Assembly (NCBI RefSeq): GCF_900100965.1
Contig: NZ_FMUJ01000008.1
Location: 62,001 to 126,000, forward strand
Source of the DNA: Variovorax sp. EL159
GTDB taxonomy: Bacteria > Pseudomonadota > Gammaproteobacteria > Burkholderiales > Burkholderiaceae_C
Direction of reading: 5' to 3'
Length of the DNA stretch: 64,000 nucleotides
This document shows, one piece after another, positions 8,517 through 16,636 of this stretch. Made by a program: the position numbers and the translations under genes. Every line of letters begins with the position of its first letter. The first letter of the stretch is position 1. The notes below the pieces were generated by a model. The model made no database searches, had not been told where the DNA came from, and saw only the letters and a list, made by a program, of their open reading frames with translations.

Positions 8517-9266
8517 ATGGTTGTGAAAACAGCGTTTCGCGTTATCGAGATTGTCGAACTCTTCGCCAAGGAGAAGCAGCCCCTGGCGCTGTCTGAAATG
8601 GCGCGCCTGCTCGACATGCCCGTGTCGAGCTGCCTCGGCCTCATCCGTACGCTCGAAGAGCAGGGCTACATGTACGAAACCGGCCGCCGCCAGGGCTACT
8701 ACCCGACCGGCAGGCTGCTCGCGATGGCGCAGGTCATCGCCGCGCACGACCCGGTGCTCGACCGCGTCAAGGCCACGCTCGAAGAACTGCGCGATGCGGC
8801 GCGCGAGACCGTGGTGTTCGGAAAATTCCGCGACGCAGGCCAGGTGGTCTACCTGGAGGTGTTGAACGCACCGCAGGCCATCCGCTATTCCGCCGAGTCG
8901 GGCGAGACGCGTCCGGCCTATGCCAACTCGCTGGGCCGCGCGCTGCTGTCCACCCTCGCACCCGATGCGCGCCGCAAGCTGCTCGATGGCATGACGCTGG
9001 CGCCGCTGACCGACGCCACGCTCACCACCGCCGACGCCATCGAGGCCGAACTGCAGCGCGGTGCGGCACGCGGCTGGTACGGCAACCTCGGCGAAAGCAT
9101 TCCCGACCTGATCGGCCTGGCATGGCCGCTGCGCATCGGCGGCGAGGCCTATGCGATTTCGGTCGCCGGCCCGCGCTACCGCATGGAAGCGCGCATCGAA
9201 GACATTGCCGCGATGCTGCGCTCCGCCTGCCTCGCGATCGAACCCAAGACAGAGAACCCCCGATGA
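8517..9266 (+). CDS. IclR family transcriptional regulator
   Basis: A 249-residue regulator. The N-terminal winged helix-turn-helix reads KTAFRVIEIVELFAKEKQPL and SEMARLLDMPVSSCLGLIRT; the C-terminal IclR effector domain includes ARETVVFGKF and GRALLSTLAPDARR. The ATG of MVVKTAF is preferred because the frame upstream runs through the palindromic repeat. It overlaps the cupin gene by 4 bp and heads a same-strand run of receptor, CoA-transferase and dehydrogenase, so it is the likely regulator of that run. Confidence 0.88.
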   Translation: MVVKTAFRVIEIVELFAKEKQPLALSEMARLLDMPVSSCLGLIRTLEEQGYMYETGRRQGYYPTGRLLAMAQVIAAHDPVLDRVKATLEELRDAARETVVFGKFRDAGQVVYLEVLNAPQAIRYSAESGETRPAYANSLGRALLSTLAPDARRKLLDGMTLAPLTDATLTTADAIEAELQRGAARGWYGNLGESIPDLIGLAWPLRIGGEAYAISVAGPRYRMEARIEDIAAMLRSACLAIEPKTENPR

Positions 9267-9658
9267 CCACCACCGCCACAACGCCCCGCTACTTCGTTCG
9301 AGAAGCCGACATCGCCGGCTACCACCCGGCCAACCACACCGGCACGCTGAACAAGCGGCTGATCGGCCCCGAGACCGTGGGCGCGAAGCAGCTCGAAGTG
9401 CTGGTGGGCCACATCCAGAAGGGCAAGGGCGCGCTGCCGCATGCGCACCCGGGCATCGAGCAGGTCTGCTACATGCTCGAAGGCCGCGCCGTCGCCGAAG
9501 TGGGCGGGCAGCGGCAGGAGCTGCACCCTGGCGACAGCTGCTTTTTTCCGGCCGACGCCATGCACACCTTCACGGTGGTGAGCGACGAGCCGGTGCGCGT
9601 GCTGGTGATCTACAGCCCGCCGTACGAGGAATCGCCGGAGCGCGTGATCCGACCCTGA
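9263..9658 (+). CDS. Cupin domain protein
   Basis: A 131-residue single-domain cupin. Motif 1 supplies the metal ligands in HAHPGIEQVCYMLEG (two His and a Glu), and motif 2 gives the last His in PADAMHTF. It is probably a small metal-binding dioxygenase, isomerase or sensor; the reaction cannot be read from the sequence. Translation is coupled to the IclR gene through an ATGA overlap, and the gene precedes a Bug receptor by 31 bp, which suggests work on the same substrate. Confidence 0.83.
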   Translation: MTTTATTPRYFVREADIAGYHPANHTGTLNKRLIGPETVGAKQLEVLVGHIQKGKGALPHAHPGIEQVCYMLEGRAVAEVGGQRQELHPGDSCFFPADAMHTFTVVSDEPVRVLVIYSPPYEESPERVIRP

Positions 9659-9689
9659 ACGACGACAACAACCCCCGGAGACAAAAACC

Positions 9690-10709
9690 ATGCAGACAAC
9701 GAAGAACGCGACCGAGCCATCGGTCGCGGTGGCAAGCCGCCGCCGTTTCATTTCCATCGGTGCCGCCACGGGCCTCGTCAGTGCGGCGCCCTGGGCCTTT
9801 GCGCAGGACAGCGGCTACCCCAAGCAACCGATCCGCATCGTCGTGCCCTTCGCGGCCGGCAGCGGCACCGATGCGGTGGCGCGCATCACCGGGCAGATGC
9901 TGGGCGAGGCGCTGAAGGGCTCGGTCATCGTCGACAACAAGGCGGGCGCCAACGGCGTGATCGGCGCGGAGGCGGTGGCCAAGGCACCGCCCGATGGCTA
10001 CACGCTCTTCATGACGACCAACACCACGCACTCGGCCAACCCGAGTTTGATGAAGTCGCTGCCCTACGACCCGGTGAAAGACTTCGCGCCCGTCAGCCGC
10101 ATGGGCAACCTGCCGTTCATGCTGGTGGTCAACAACGACCTGCCCGTGAAGAGCGTGGCCGAGCTGCTGGCCTGGGGCCGCGCGCACCCCGGCAAGCTGA
10201 CCTACGCGAGCGGCAACAGCACCGGCATCGTGTGCGGCGCGACGCTCTCGCGCATGAGCGGCGTGCCGATGCTGCACGTGCCGTACAAGAGCACGCCACC
10301 CGCGATTGCCGACCTGATCGGCGGGCAGGTGTCGATGATGGTGGTCGACCTGGCCGCCGGGCTGGCCACGGTGAAGGCCGGCAAGATGCGCGCGATTGCC
10401 GTCACCACGCAGGAGCGCACCAAGCTCTTTCCCGAACTGCCGCCGCTGGCCGACACGCCGGAGCTGAAGGGCTTCGACATCACGTCGTGGAACGGCGTGT
10501 TCGCACCGGCCGGGACGCCGCGCGACATCGTGCTGAAGCTCAACAAGGCGCTCTCGGGCATGGCGAACGGCGCGGCGTTTCGCGAGCGCGTGGCAAAGCT
10601 GGGCTTCGATGCCTTCGGCAGCACGCCGGAAGAGCTGGGGGCGTTCACGGTGTCGGAGCTGGCGAAGTGGAAGAAGCTGATTCAGGCGGCGGGCATTCAA
10701 CCCGAATGA
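9690..10709 (+). CDS. Bug/TctC-family periplasmic solute receptor
   Basis: A 339-residue receptor. The long N-terminus carries a twin-arginine-like SRRRFISIGAATG before the cleavage region WAFAQ. The mature domain starts YPKQPIRIVVPFAAGSGTDA, the Bug phosphate/carboxylate-binding loop, and later has VIVDNKAGANGVIGAEAVAK. Bug receptors bind carboxylates, amino acids or amides for tripartite tricarboxylate transporters. No TctA/TctB genes are in the window, so it must use a distant permease or act in sensing. Confidence 0.9.
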   Translation: MQTTKNATEPSVAVASRRRFISIGAATGLVSAAPWAFAQDSGYPKQPIRIVVPFAAGSGTDAVARITGQMLGEALKGSVIVDNKAGANGVIGAEAVAKAPPDGYTLFMTTNTTHSANPSLMKSLPYDPVKDFAPVSRMGNLPFMLVVNNDLPVKSVAELLAWGRAHPGKLTYASGNSTGIVCGATLSRMSGVPMLHVPYKSTPPAIADLIGGQVSMMVVDLAAGLATVKAGKMRAIAVTTQERTKLFPELPPLADTPELKGFDITSWNGVFAPAGTPRDIVLKLNKALSGMANGAAFRERVAKLGFDAFGSTPEELGAFTVSELAKWKKLIQAAGIQPE

Positions 10710-10743
10710 GCGCGTTGCCGAATTTGAATTCGCATTTGAATTT

Positions 10744-10844
10744 CTCCCTCCCCCGTTGGGGGAGGGCAGGGGTGGGGGCAAGCGGCGTACCTATCGAACG
10801 CCCTGCCTGCCCCCATCCCAACCTTCCCCCAAAGGGGGAAGGAG
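10744..10844. repeat. GC-rich palindromic repeat, copy R1 (intergenic)
   Basis: The left hairpin is CCCTCCCCC-GTT-GGGGGAGGG (10746-10766) and the right hairpin is CCTTCCCCC-AAA-GGGGGAAGG (10822-10842). Between them an inner pair GGGTGGGGGCA / TGCCCCCATCCC can form. It lies between the Bug receptor and the CaiB gene. The right arm runs into AAGGAG (10839-10844), 13 nt before the CaiB ATG, so the element may supply and partly hide that ribosome site. Copies R2 and R3 lie inside uvrA. Confidence 0.85.
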
Positions 10845-10857
10845 CGAAGACCAAGAC

Positions 10858-12084
10858 ATGAACACCTCCGGACCTCTCCAAGGTATCCGCATCCTCGACC
10901 TCACCGCCGTGGTGATGGGCCCTTACGCCACGCAGACACTCGGCGATCTCGGCGCCGACATCGTCAAGGTCGAGCCGCCCGCCGGCGACAACCTGCGCGC
11001 GGTCGGGCCGATGCGCCACCCCGGCATGGGTGCGATGGCGATGCACCTGAACCGCAACAAGCGCTCGATCGTGCTCGACCTCAAGCAGCCCGAGGGCCTC
11101 GAGGCCTGCCTGCGGCTGGCAGCCGGGTGCGATGCGCTCATCTACAACACGCGCCCGCAGGCGATGGCGCGGCTCGGGCTTGGCTACGAGGCCGTGGCCG
11201 CGGTGAACCCGAAGATCGTCTACCTCGGTGCCTTCGGCTACGGCGAAGAAGGCCCCTACGCCGGCAAGCCCGCGTACGACGACCTGATCCAGGGCGCCGC
11301 CGGTGTCGCCTCGCTGTTCGCGCAGCAAAGCGGCGGTGCGCCGCGCTATGCGCCCGTCACGCTGGCCGACCGCGCCGTGGGGCTGCAGGCGGCCATCGCG
11401 TTGCTGGCTGCCGTGCTGCATGCGCAGCGCACCGGGCAGGGCCAGTCGGTCGAAGTGCCGATGTTCGAGGCGCTCTCGCAGTTCGTGATGGGCGACCACC
11501 TCGGCGGCCACAGCTTCGAGCCGCCGCTCGGCCCCACCGGCTATGCGCGCCTGCTGGCGGAACACCGCAAGCCCTACGCCACGGCCGACGGCTACCTGGG
11601 CGTGCTCATCTACAACGACAAGCACTGGCAGGCCTTCTTCGACGTGATCGGCCGGCCCGAGCTGCGCAGCTCGTCGATGTTCGGCACGCACACGGCGCGC
11701 GCCGCCAACATCGCCGCGGTCTATGCCTTCGTGGCCGAAGTGATGGCCACGCGCAGCAGCGATGAATGGATGGCCGCGCTGGAGGCCGCCGACATTCCGG
11801 TCGCGCGCCTGCACACCACCGAAAGCCTGCTCGACGATCCGCACCTGCGCGCCGTCGATTTCTACCCCGAGTTCGATCACCCGACCGAAGGCCGCATCCG
11901 CACCCTCGCGCCGGTCGGCCGCTACAGCGCCACCCCTGCCGCCATCCGTCGCCCCACGCCGCGCATCGGCGAGCAGAGCGTCGAGCTGTTGCGCGAAGCG
12001 GGCTACGCGAACGACGAGATCGACCGGATGCTTGCACGCGGCATCACCGCGCAGCCGAACCCACCCAAGGACAACAGCGAATGA
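10858..12084 (+). CDS. CaiB/BaiF family CoA-transferase
   Basis: A 408-residue class III CoA-transferase. The N-terminal IRILDLTAVVMGPYATQTLGD, DIVKVEPPAGDNLR, the RNKRSIVLDLK stretch and the putative catalytic Asp segment PAYDDLIQG are all present. It would move CoA from a donor thioester to a carboxylate substrate. It overlaps the following acyl-CoA dehydrogenase by 4 bp, giving an activation-then-oxidation pair behind a carboxylate receptor. The substrate is unknown. Confidence 0.88.
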   Translation: MNTSGPLQGIRILDLTAVVMGPYATQTLGDLGADIVKVEPPAGDNLRAVGPMRHPGMGAMAMHLNRNKRSIVLDLKQPEGLEACLRLAAGCDALIYNTRPQAMARLGLGYEAVAAVNPKIVYLGAFGYGEEGPYAGKPAYDDLIQGAAGVASLFAQQSGGAPRYAPVTLADRAVGLQAAIALLAAVLHAQRTGQGQSVEVPMFEALSQFVMGDHLGGHSFEPPLGPTGYARLLAEHRKPYATADGYLGVLIYNDKHWQAFFDVIGRPELRSSSMFGTHTARAANIAAVYAFVAEVMATRSSDEWMAALEAADIPVARLHTTESLLDDPHLRAVDFYPEFDHPTEGRIRTLAPVGRYSATPAAIRRPTPRIGEQSVELLREAGYANDEIDRMLARGITAQPNPPKDNSE

Positions 12085-13250
12085 ATTTCTCCCTCGACGA
12101 AGACCAGCGCTCGCTGGTCGCAGCCATCGAACGGCTGTGCGAAGACTTCCCCGCCGACTACTGGCGCGACCATGACGACCGCGTCGTGTTCCCGCACGAG
12201 TTCCACCGCGCCGTGGCCGCAAGCGGCTGGCTCGGCATCGCGATGCCCGAGGCACAAGGCGGCGCGGGGCTCGGCATCACCGAGGCGGCGCTGATGATGC
12301 GCGCCATCAGCGCGTCGGGTGCGGGCATGTCGGGTGCGTCGTCGGTGCACATGAACATCTTCGGACTCAACCCGGTGGTGGTGTTCGGCACCGAAGAACA
12401 ACGCCAGCGCTTCCTGCCGCCGTTGATCGCCGGCACCGAGAAGGCCTGCTTTGCCGTGACCGAGCCCGATGCGGGGCTCGACACCACCAGCCTCAAGACG
12501 CAGGCGGTGCGCCAGCCGCATGGCGGCTACCTGCTGCACGGCCGCAAGATCTGGATATCGACCGCACAGGTGGCCGACCGCATGCTGATCCTCACGCGCA
12601 CCACGCCGCTCGACCAGGTGAAGAAGCCCACGCAGGGCCTCACGCTGTTCTACACGCCGCTGGACCGCAGCAAGGTCGAGGTGCGCGAGATCCACAAGCT
12701 CGGGCGTGCGGCGGTGGACTCCAACATGCTCTTCATCGACGGCCTCGAAGTGCCGGAAGAAGACCGCATCGGCGAAGAAGGGCGCGGCTTTGAGTACATC
12801 CTGCACGGCCTCAACCCCGAGCGCATATTGATCGCCGCCGAGGCCATCGGCATCGGCCGCGCCGCGTTGCGCATCGCCTCGCAGTACGCACAGGAGCGCA
12901 TTGTGTTCGGCCGGCCCATCGGCCAGAACCAGGGCGTGGCGCATCCGCTGGCGCGCGCCTGGGCCAACCTGGAAGCGGCCGACCTGATGGTCTTCAAGGC
13001 GGCCACGCTGTACGACGCGGGCGAGCCCTGCGGCATCGAGGCCAACGCCGCCAAGTACCTCGCGGCCGAGGCGGCGCACGACGCCTGCCAGAACGCGATC
13101 CTCACGCTCGGCGGCATGGGCTACGCGAAGGAATACCACGTCGAACGCCTGCTGCGCGAGAGCTACATCCCGCGCATCGCACCGGTCAGCCCGCAGATGA
13201 TCCTGAACTTCATCGCCGAGAAGGCGCTGGGGTTGCCGAAGTCGTACTGA
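12081..13250 (+). CDS. Acyl-CoA dehydrogenase
   Basis: A 389-residue flavoprotein with the usual three-domain fold. The start MNFSLDEDQRSLV overlaps the CoA-transferase stop. The FAD/substrate region CFAVTEPDAGLDTTSLKTQA and the C-terminal YAKEYHVERLLRESYIPRIA are clear. The position of the catalytic Glu in medium-chain enzymes reads APVSPQ here, with no Glu. Glu247 in NPERILIAAEA sits where isovaleryl-type enzymes keep theirs (my hand alignment). It probably oxidises the acyl-CoA made by the neighbouring transferase. Confidence 0.87.
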   Translation: MNFSLDEDQRSLVAAIERLCEDFPADYWRDHDDRVVFPHEFHRAVAASGWLGIAMPEAQGGAGLGITEAALMMRAISASGAGMSGASSVHMNIFGLNPVVVFGTEEQRQRFLPPLIAGTEKACFAVTEPDAGLDTTSLKTQAVRQPHGGYLLHGRKIWISTAQVADRMLILTRTTPLDQVKKPTQGLTLFYTPLDRSKVEVREIHKLGRAAVDSNMLFIDGLEVPEEDRIGEEGRGFEYILHGLNPERILIAAEAIGIGRAALRIASQYAQERIVFGRPIGQNQGVAHPLARAWANLEAADLMVFKAATLYDAGEPCGIEANAAKYLAAEAAHDACQNAILTLGGMGYAKEYHVERLLRESYIPRIAPVSPQMILNFIAEKALGLPKSY

Positions 13251-13416
13251 TCCCTTGCCACAGCCGCTGCGCACCCGCCGGCGCGCGGCTGGCACCATTT
13301 GCAACCACACAGGCGCGCATTGCTACCTTCCGTGAGTTGTGTACCAAGCAGGGCATTTCCATGTGTCGGACAATGGGCGGCGGTTTCTCATCCTCCCGCG
13401 ACACAAGAGACATCCC

Positions 13417-14337
13417 ATGAAACTCCCCAGCCAAGTCAAGCTTGTCGACGTCGGCCCGCGCGACGGCCTGCAGAACGAAAAGCAGCCCGTTTCCGCCGAC
13501 ATCAAGATCGGCCTCGTGCACCGCCTGCAGGACGCCGGGCTCATGGAGATCGAGGTCACCAGCTTCGTCTCGCCCAAGTGGGTGCCGCAGATGGCCGACA
13601 ACGCCGAGGTGATGCACGGCATCGTGCGCAAGCCCGGCGTGCGCTACTCGGTGCTCACGCCCAACATGAAGGGCTTCGAGGCCGCCATCGCCGCGCCGCG
13701 CGAAGAGTGGCCCGACGAGATCGTGGTGTTCGGCGCCGCGAGCGAAGCCTTCAGCCAGAAGAACATCAACTGCTCGATTGCCGAAAGCATCGAGCGCTTT
13801 GCGCCCGTGGTGGCCGCGGCACTCGAGAAGGGCATCCGCGTGCGTGGCGCGATGTCGTGCACGGTGGGTTGCCCCTATGAAGGCGAGATCGCGCCGGCCA
13901 AGGTCGGCTACCTCGCGCAGCTGATGAAGGGCATTGGCGTGCAGCGCGTGGACGTGGCCGACACCATCGGCGTGGGCACGCCGCGCAAGGTGCAGGCGGC
14001 GATGGAGGCCACGCTGGCGCACTTCGATGTCGACGCCATCTCGGGCCACTTTCATGACACCTACGGGCAGGCGCTGGTCAACACGCTGGCGGCGCTCGAG
14101 CTGGGCGTGTGGAACTTCCAGTCGTCATCGGCCGGCCTCGGCGGCTGCCCCTATGCCAAGGGCGCGACGGGCAACGTGGCGACCGAAGACGTGGTCTACA
14201 TGCTGCATGGCATGGGCATCGCGACCGGCATCGACCTCGACAAGCTGATCGACGCGGGCGTGTACATCAGCGAGGCGCTGGGCCGCGAGCCGAACTCGCG
14301 CGCGTCGAAGGCCATCCGCACCAAGCGGGCCGGCTGA
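13417..14337 (+). CDS. liuE: Hydroxymethylglutaryl-CoA lyase
   Basis: A 306-residue TIM-barrel lyase that splits HMG-CoA to acetyl-CoA and acetoacetate, the last step of leucine degradation. The N-terminal VKLVDVGPRDGLQNEKQPV holds the substrate Arg and metal Asp. HFHDTYGQAL supplies metal-binding His residues, and SSAGLGGCPYAKGATGN has the catalytic Cys. The start is MKLPSQVKL. It sits 166 bp after the acyl-CoA dehydrogenase, probably with its own promoter, and completes the pathway whose other genes are at 2-5051. Confidence 0.92.
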   Translation: MKLPSQVKLVDVGPRDGLQNEKQPVSADIKIGLVHRLQDAGLMEIEVTSFVSPKWVPQMADNAEVMHGIVRKPGVRYSVLTPNMKGFEAAIAAPREEWPDEIVVFGAASEAFSQKNINCSIAESIERFAPVVAAALEKGIRVRGAMSCTVGCPYEGEIAPAKVGYLAQLMKGIGVQRVDVADTIGVGTPRKVQAAMEATLAHFDVDAISGHFHDTYGQALVNTLAALELGVWNFQSSSAGLGGCPYAKGATGNVATEDVVYMLHGMGIATGIDLDKLIDAGVYISEALGREPNSRASKAIRTKRAG

Positions 14338-14369
14338 GCCCGCAACAACACACACGCACAGGAGTTTTC

Positions 14370-15017
14370 GTGGACCTGCATGTCTGGCTTGCGTTTCTGG
14401 TGGCCAGTTGCGTCATCGCGGTGTCGCCCGGTTCGGGCGCGGTGCTCAGCATGAGCCACGGGCTCAGCTATGGCGTGCGGCGCACCACCGCGACCATCGT
14501 CGGCCTGCAGTTGGGGCTGGCGGTGATCCTGCTTGTGGCGGGGCTTGGCGTGGGCGCGGTGCTTACCGCTTCGGCCACCGCGTTCACGGTCATCAAGGTG
14601 GTCGGCGCGTGCTACCTGCTGTGGCTGGGCTGGCGCCAATGGCGCGCGCCGGTCGCGGCCGTGGCGACAGCAGATGGCGATGCGGCCGAATCGGCGCGCG
14701 AGCCCGACCTCACGGCGCCGCAGCGCGTGCTGCGCGGCTTCCTGACCAACGTGACGAACCCGAAGGGCATCGTCTTCATGGCCGCCGTGCTGCCGCAGTT
14801 CATCCAGCCCACGCGCCCGCTGTGGCTTCAACTGCTGGTGCTGCTGGCCACGACGGTGATGGTCGACGTGACCGTGATGCACGGCTACGCCTGGCTGGCC
14901 GCGCGGCTGCAGGGCATGCTGCGCAGCGTGCGCGCCCGGCGCGCACAGAACCGTGTCTTCGGCGGCGTGCTGATGGCGATGGGCGCGTTCCTGTTCATGT
15001 TCAAGCGCAGCGCCTGA
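14370..15017 (+). CDS. LysE/RhtB family amino acid exporter
   Basis: A 215-residue inner-membrane protein with about six hydrophobic helices. LAFLVASCVIAVSPGSGAVL near the N-terminus and LTNVTNPKGIVFMAAVLPQF in the middle are LysE hallmarks. The start is GTG, set by CAGGAG at 14359-14364 with 5-nt spacing; no ATG fits as well. It would export amino acids or related metabolites. Confidence 0.87.
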   Translation: MDLHVWLAFLVASCVIAVSPGSGAVLSMSHGLSYGVRRTTATIVGLQLGLAVILLVAGLGVGAVLTASATAFTVIKVVGACYLLWLGWRQWRAPVAAVATADGDAAESAREPDLTAPQRVLRGFLTNVTNPKGIVFMAAVLPQFIQPTRPLWLQLLVLLATTVMVDVTVMHGYAWLAARLQGMLRSVRARRAQNRVFGGVLMAMGAFLFMFKRSA

Positions 15018-15050
15018 CGGCGGTGGCGCACGCTGATAGATTCACAACCC

Positions 15051-15539
15051 ATGTGCGGCTCTGAACTCCACTCCCTCCCCGAAGGCGTCCAGCGCGTCTC
15101 CCGCGTGCTGCAGGACGCCGGCCATCCCCATTCGCCACGCATGCTCGACGACGCCTGCCGCACCGCGCAGCAGGCGGCCGATGCGCTCGGCATTTCCGTT
15201 GGGCAGATCGCCAAGAGCATCATCTTCCGCCGCAAGAGCGACGAGGTGGCGGTGCTGGTCATCACCTCGGGCGACAAGCGTGTCGATGAGAAAAAAGTAG
15301 ATGCGCTGGTCGGCAAGACCGGCCGCGCCGATGCCGACTTCGTGAAGGCGCGCACCGGCTTCACCATCGGCGGCGTGTCGCCGGTGGGGCATGTGACCAA
15401 GCCCGTGGTGCTGATCGACCGCGAGCTGTTCCGCTTCGAAGAAATCTGGGCTGCTGCAGGCCATCCGCACGCGGTGTTCCAGCTGAAGCCGCAAGACCTC
15501 GAAACGCTCACCGGCGCACCGGTGGCGGACGTGGTGTGA
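15051..15539 (+). CDS. YbaK/EbsC-type aminoacyl-tRNA deacylase
   Basis: A 162-residue protein of the INS/YbaK fold, which hydrolyses mischarged aminoacyl-tRNA (often Cys-tRNAPro). Features are the ISVGQIAKSIIFRRK strand with the conserved Lys, the VLVITSGDKRVDEKKV segment and the GFTIGGVSPVGH loop. The stop overlaps the next gene's GTG. An ATG in a slightly different N-terminal context is possible, as no strong ribosome site is seen. Confidence 0.85.
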   Translation: MCGSELHSLPEGVQRVSRVLQDAGHPHSPRMLDDACRTAQQAADALGISVGQIAKSIIFRRKSDEVAVLVITSGDKRVDEKKVDALVGKTGRADADFVKARTGFTIGGVSPVGHVTKPVVLIDRELFRFEEIWAAAGHPHAVFQLKPQDLETLTGAPVADVV

Positions 15540-15802
15540 ATTTCGCGGAAGCCGAGACGCTGGCCGATCGCGCGGTGGCCGTGCGCGACCTGCCCGAAGA
15601 CGTGCCTTCGCCTTGCTCTTCGGTCTGCCGCATGGACCGCCTGAGCGGCTTGTGCGAAGGGTGCTTGCGCACCATTCCCGAGATCGCGGGCTGGAGCAAG
15701 ATGGACGACGATGCGCGGCGCCATGTATGGCGCGCGATAGAGTTGCGGGCCCGGGCCGGCATCTGGCGCATCCCCGAAGAATCCGGAGACACCCACGCAT
15801 GA
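15536..15802 (+). CDS. DUF1289 small cysteine protein
   Basis: An 88-residue protein. The motif PSPCSSVCRMDRLSGLCEGC provides four Cys and is the DUF1289 signature, often described as a putative Fe-S or metal-binding protein. It is followed by LRTIPEIAGWSKM. Translation starts at a GTG that overlaps the deacylase stop (GTGA), and the stop overlaps the next ATG (ATGA). Its function is unknown. Confidence 0.83.
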   Translation: MNFAEAETLADRAVAVRDLPEDVPSPCSSVCRMDRLSGLCEGCLRTIPEIAGWSKMDDDARRHVWRAIELRARAGIWRIPEESGDTHA

Positions 15803-16446
15803 AGCACATCGATTTCTATCTCGACTTCATCTCTCCTTACGCGCACCTCGCGTTCGAGCACCTGCCCGAGGCGCTCGAAGGGCTGAGCTACAGCGTGGCC
15901 TACAAGCCGGTGCTGCTCGGCGCACTGCTCAAGCAGCATGGCCAGCTCGGCCCGGCGGAGATTCCTTCGAAGCGCAGCTGGACCTACCGCCACGTGCTGT
16001 GGCTGGGTCAGGCCCACGGCATTCCCATCGAGATGCCGGCCACGCACCCTTACAACCCGCTGCCGCACCTGCGCCTTGCGGTGTCGACCGGCGACGACGG
16101 CAGCATCAACCGCCTCGTGGCCGAGACCATCCTGCGCAACGTGTGGCGCGGCGGCGAAGAAGCCGGCGATGCCGCGCGGCTTGCCGCACTGGCCGCACAA
16201 CTGAACCCGAAGCGCGACGCGGGCAGCGACGAGAGCAAGGCGCTGCTCAAGCGCAACACCGACGAAGCGCTGGCGCTCGGCGTGTTCGGCACGCCCAGTT
16301 ATGTGGTCGACGGCCGCCTGTTCTGGGGCTTCGACGGCCTCGCGATGCTGCGTGCCTACCTCGCCGGCGATGCGTGGTTTGACGGCCCGCAATGGACGGC
16401 CGCGGACCAGCGTCCGTCCGTGCTGCGCAGCAGCAAACAGGGCTGA
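15799..16446 (+). CDS. 2-hydroxychromene-2-carboxylate isomerase family (DsbA fold)
   Basis: A 215-residue thioredoxin/DsbA-fold protein related to kappa-class GSTs. The start KHIDFYLDFISPYAHLAFE has the Ser-Pro in place of the CXXC, as in HCCA isomerase. The C-terminal LGVFGTPSYVVDGRLFWGFD holds the cis-Pro loop. The named enzyme acts in naphthalene degradation, but many Burkholderiales carry paralogues in other settings; no aromatic-ring genes lie nearby. Confidence 0.8.
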   Translation: MKHIDFYLDFISPYAHLAFEHLPEALEGLSYSVAYKPVLLGALLKQHGQLGPAEIPSKRSWTYRHVLWLGQAHGIPIEMPATHPYNPLPHLRLAVSTGDDGSINRLVAETILRNVWRGGEEAGDAARLAALAAQLNPKRDAGSDESKALLKRNTDEALALGVFGTPSYVVDGRLFWGFDGLAMLRAYLAGDAWFDGPQWTAADQRPSVLRSSKQG

Positions 16447-16453
16447 GTAGAAA

Positions 16454-16494
16454 CCCGGGCAAGCCCCGGGAACAGCCTGATTTCTTACAGGCTG
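16454..16494 (+). terminator. Two adjacent hairpins after the isomerase gene
   Basis: CCCGGG (16454-16459) pairs with CCCGGG (16465-16470), and CAGCCTG (16473-16479) pairs with CAGGCTG (16488-16494). They follow the stop by a few bases. There is no U-tract, so this is a weak or Rho-assisted terminator candidate, or an mRNA-end protector. The rest of the gap to 16636 is probably the promoter of the symporter gene; I see no firm motif there. Confidence 0.4.
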
Positions 16495-16636
16495 AAACGC
16501 GCCGCACGGGTTTCACCCTAATCCGTAAGCGCCGATTCAGTTTCGCGAAAGGCTCGGGTCAGTCGCGGCTCCAAGAATGCGTCACGGTCTCCGGAATCGG
16601 GGAACCGCATGAACGCATACAACCAGGAGACGACCA

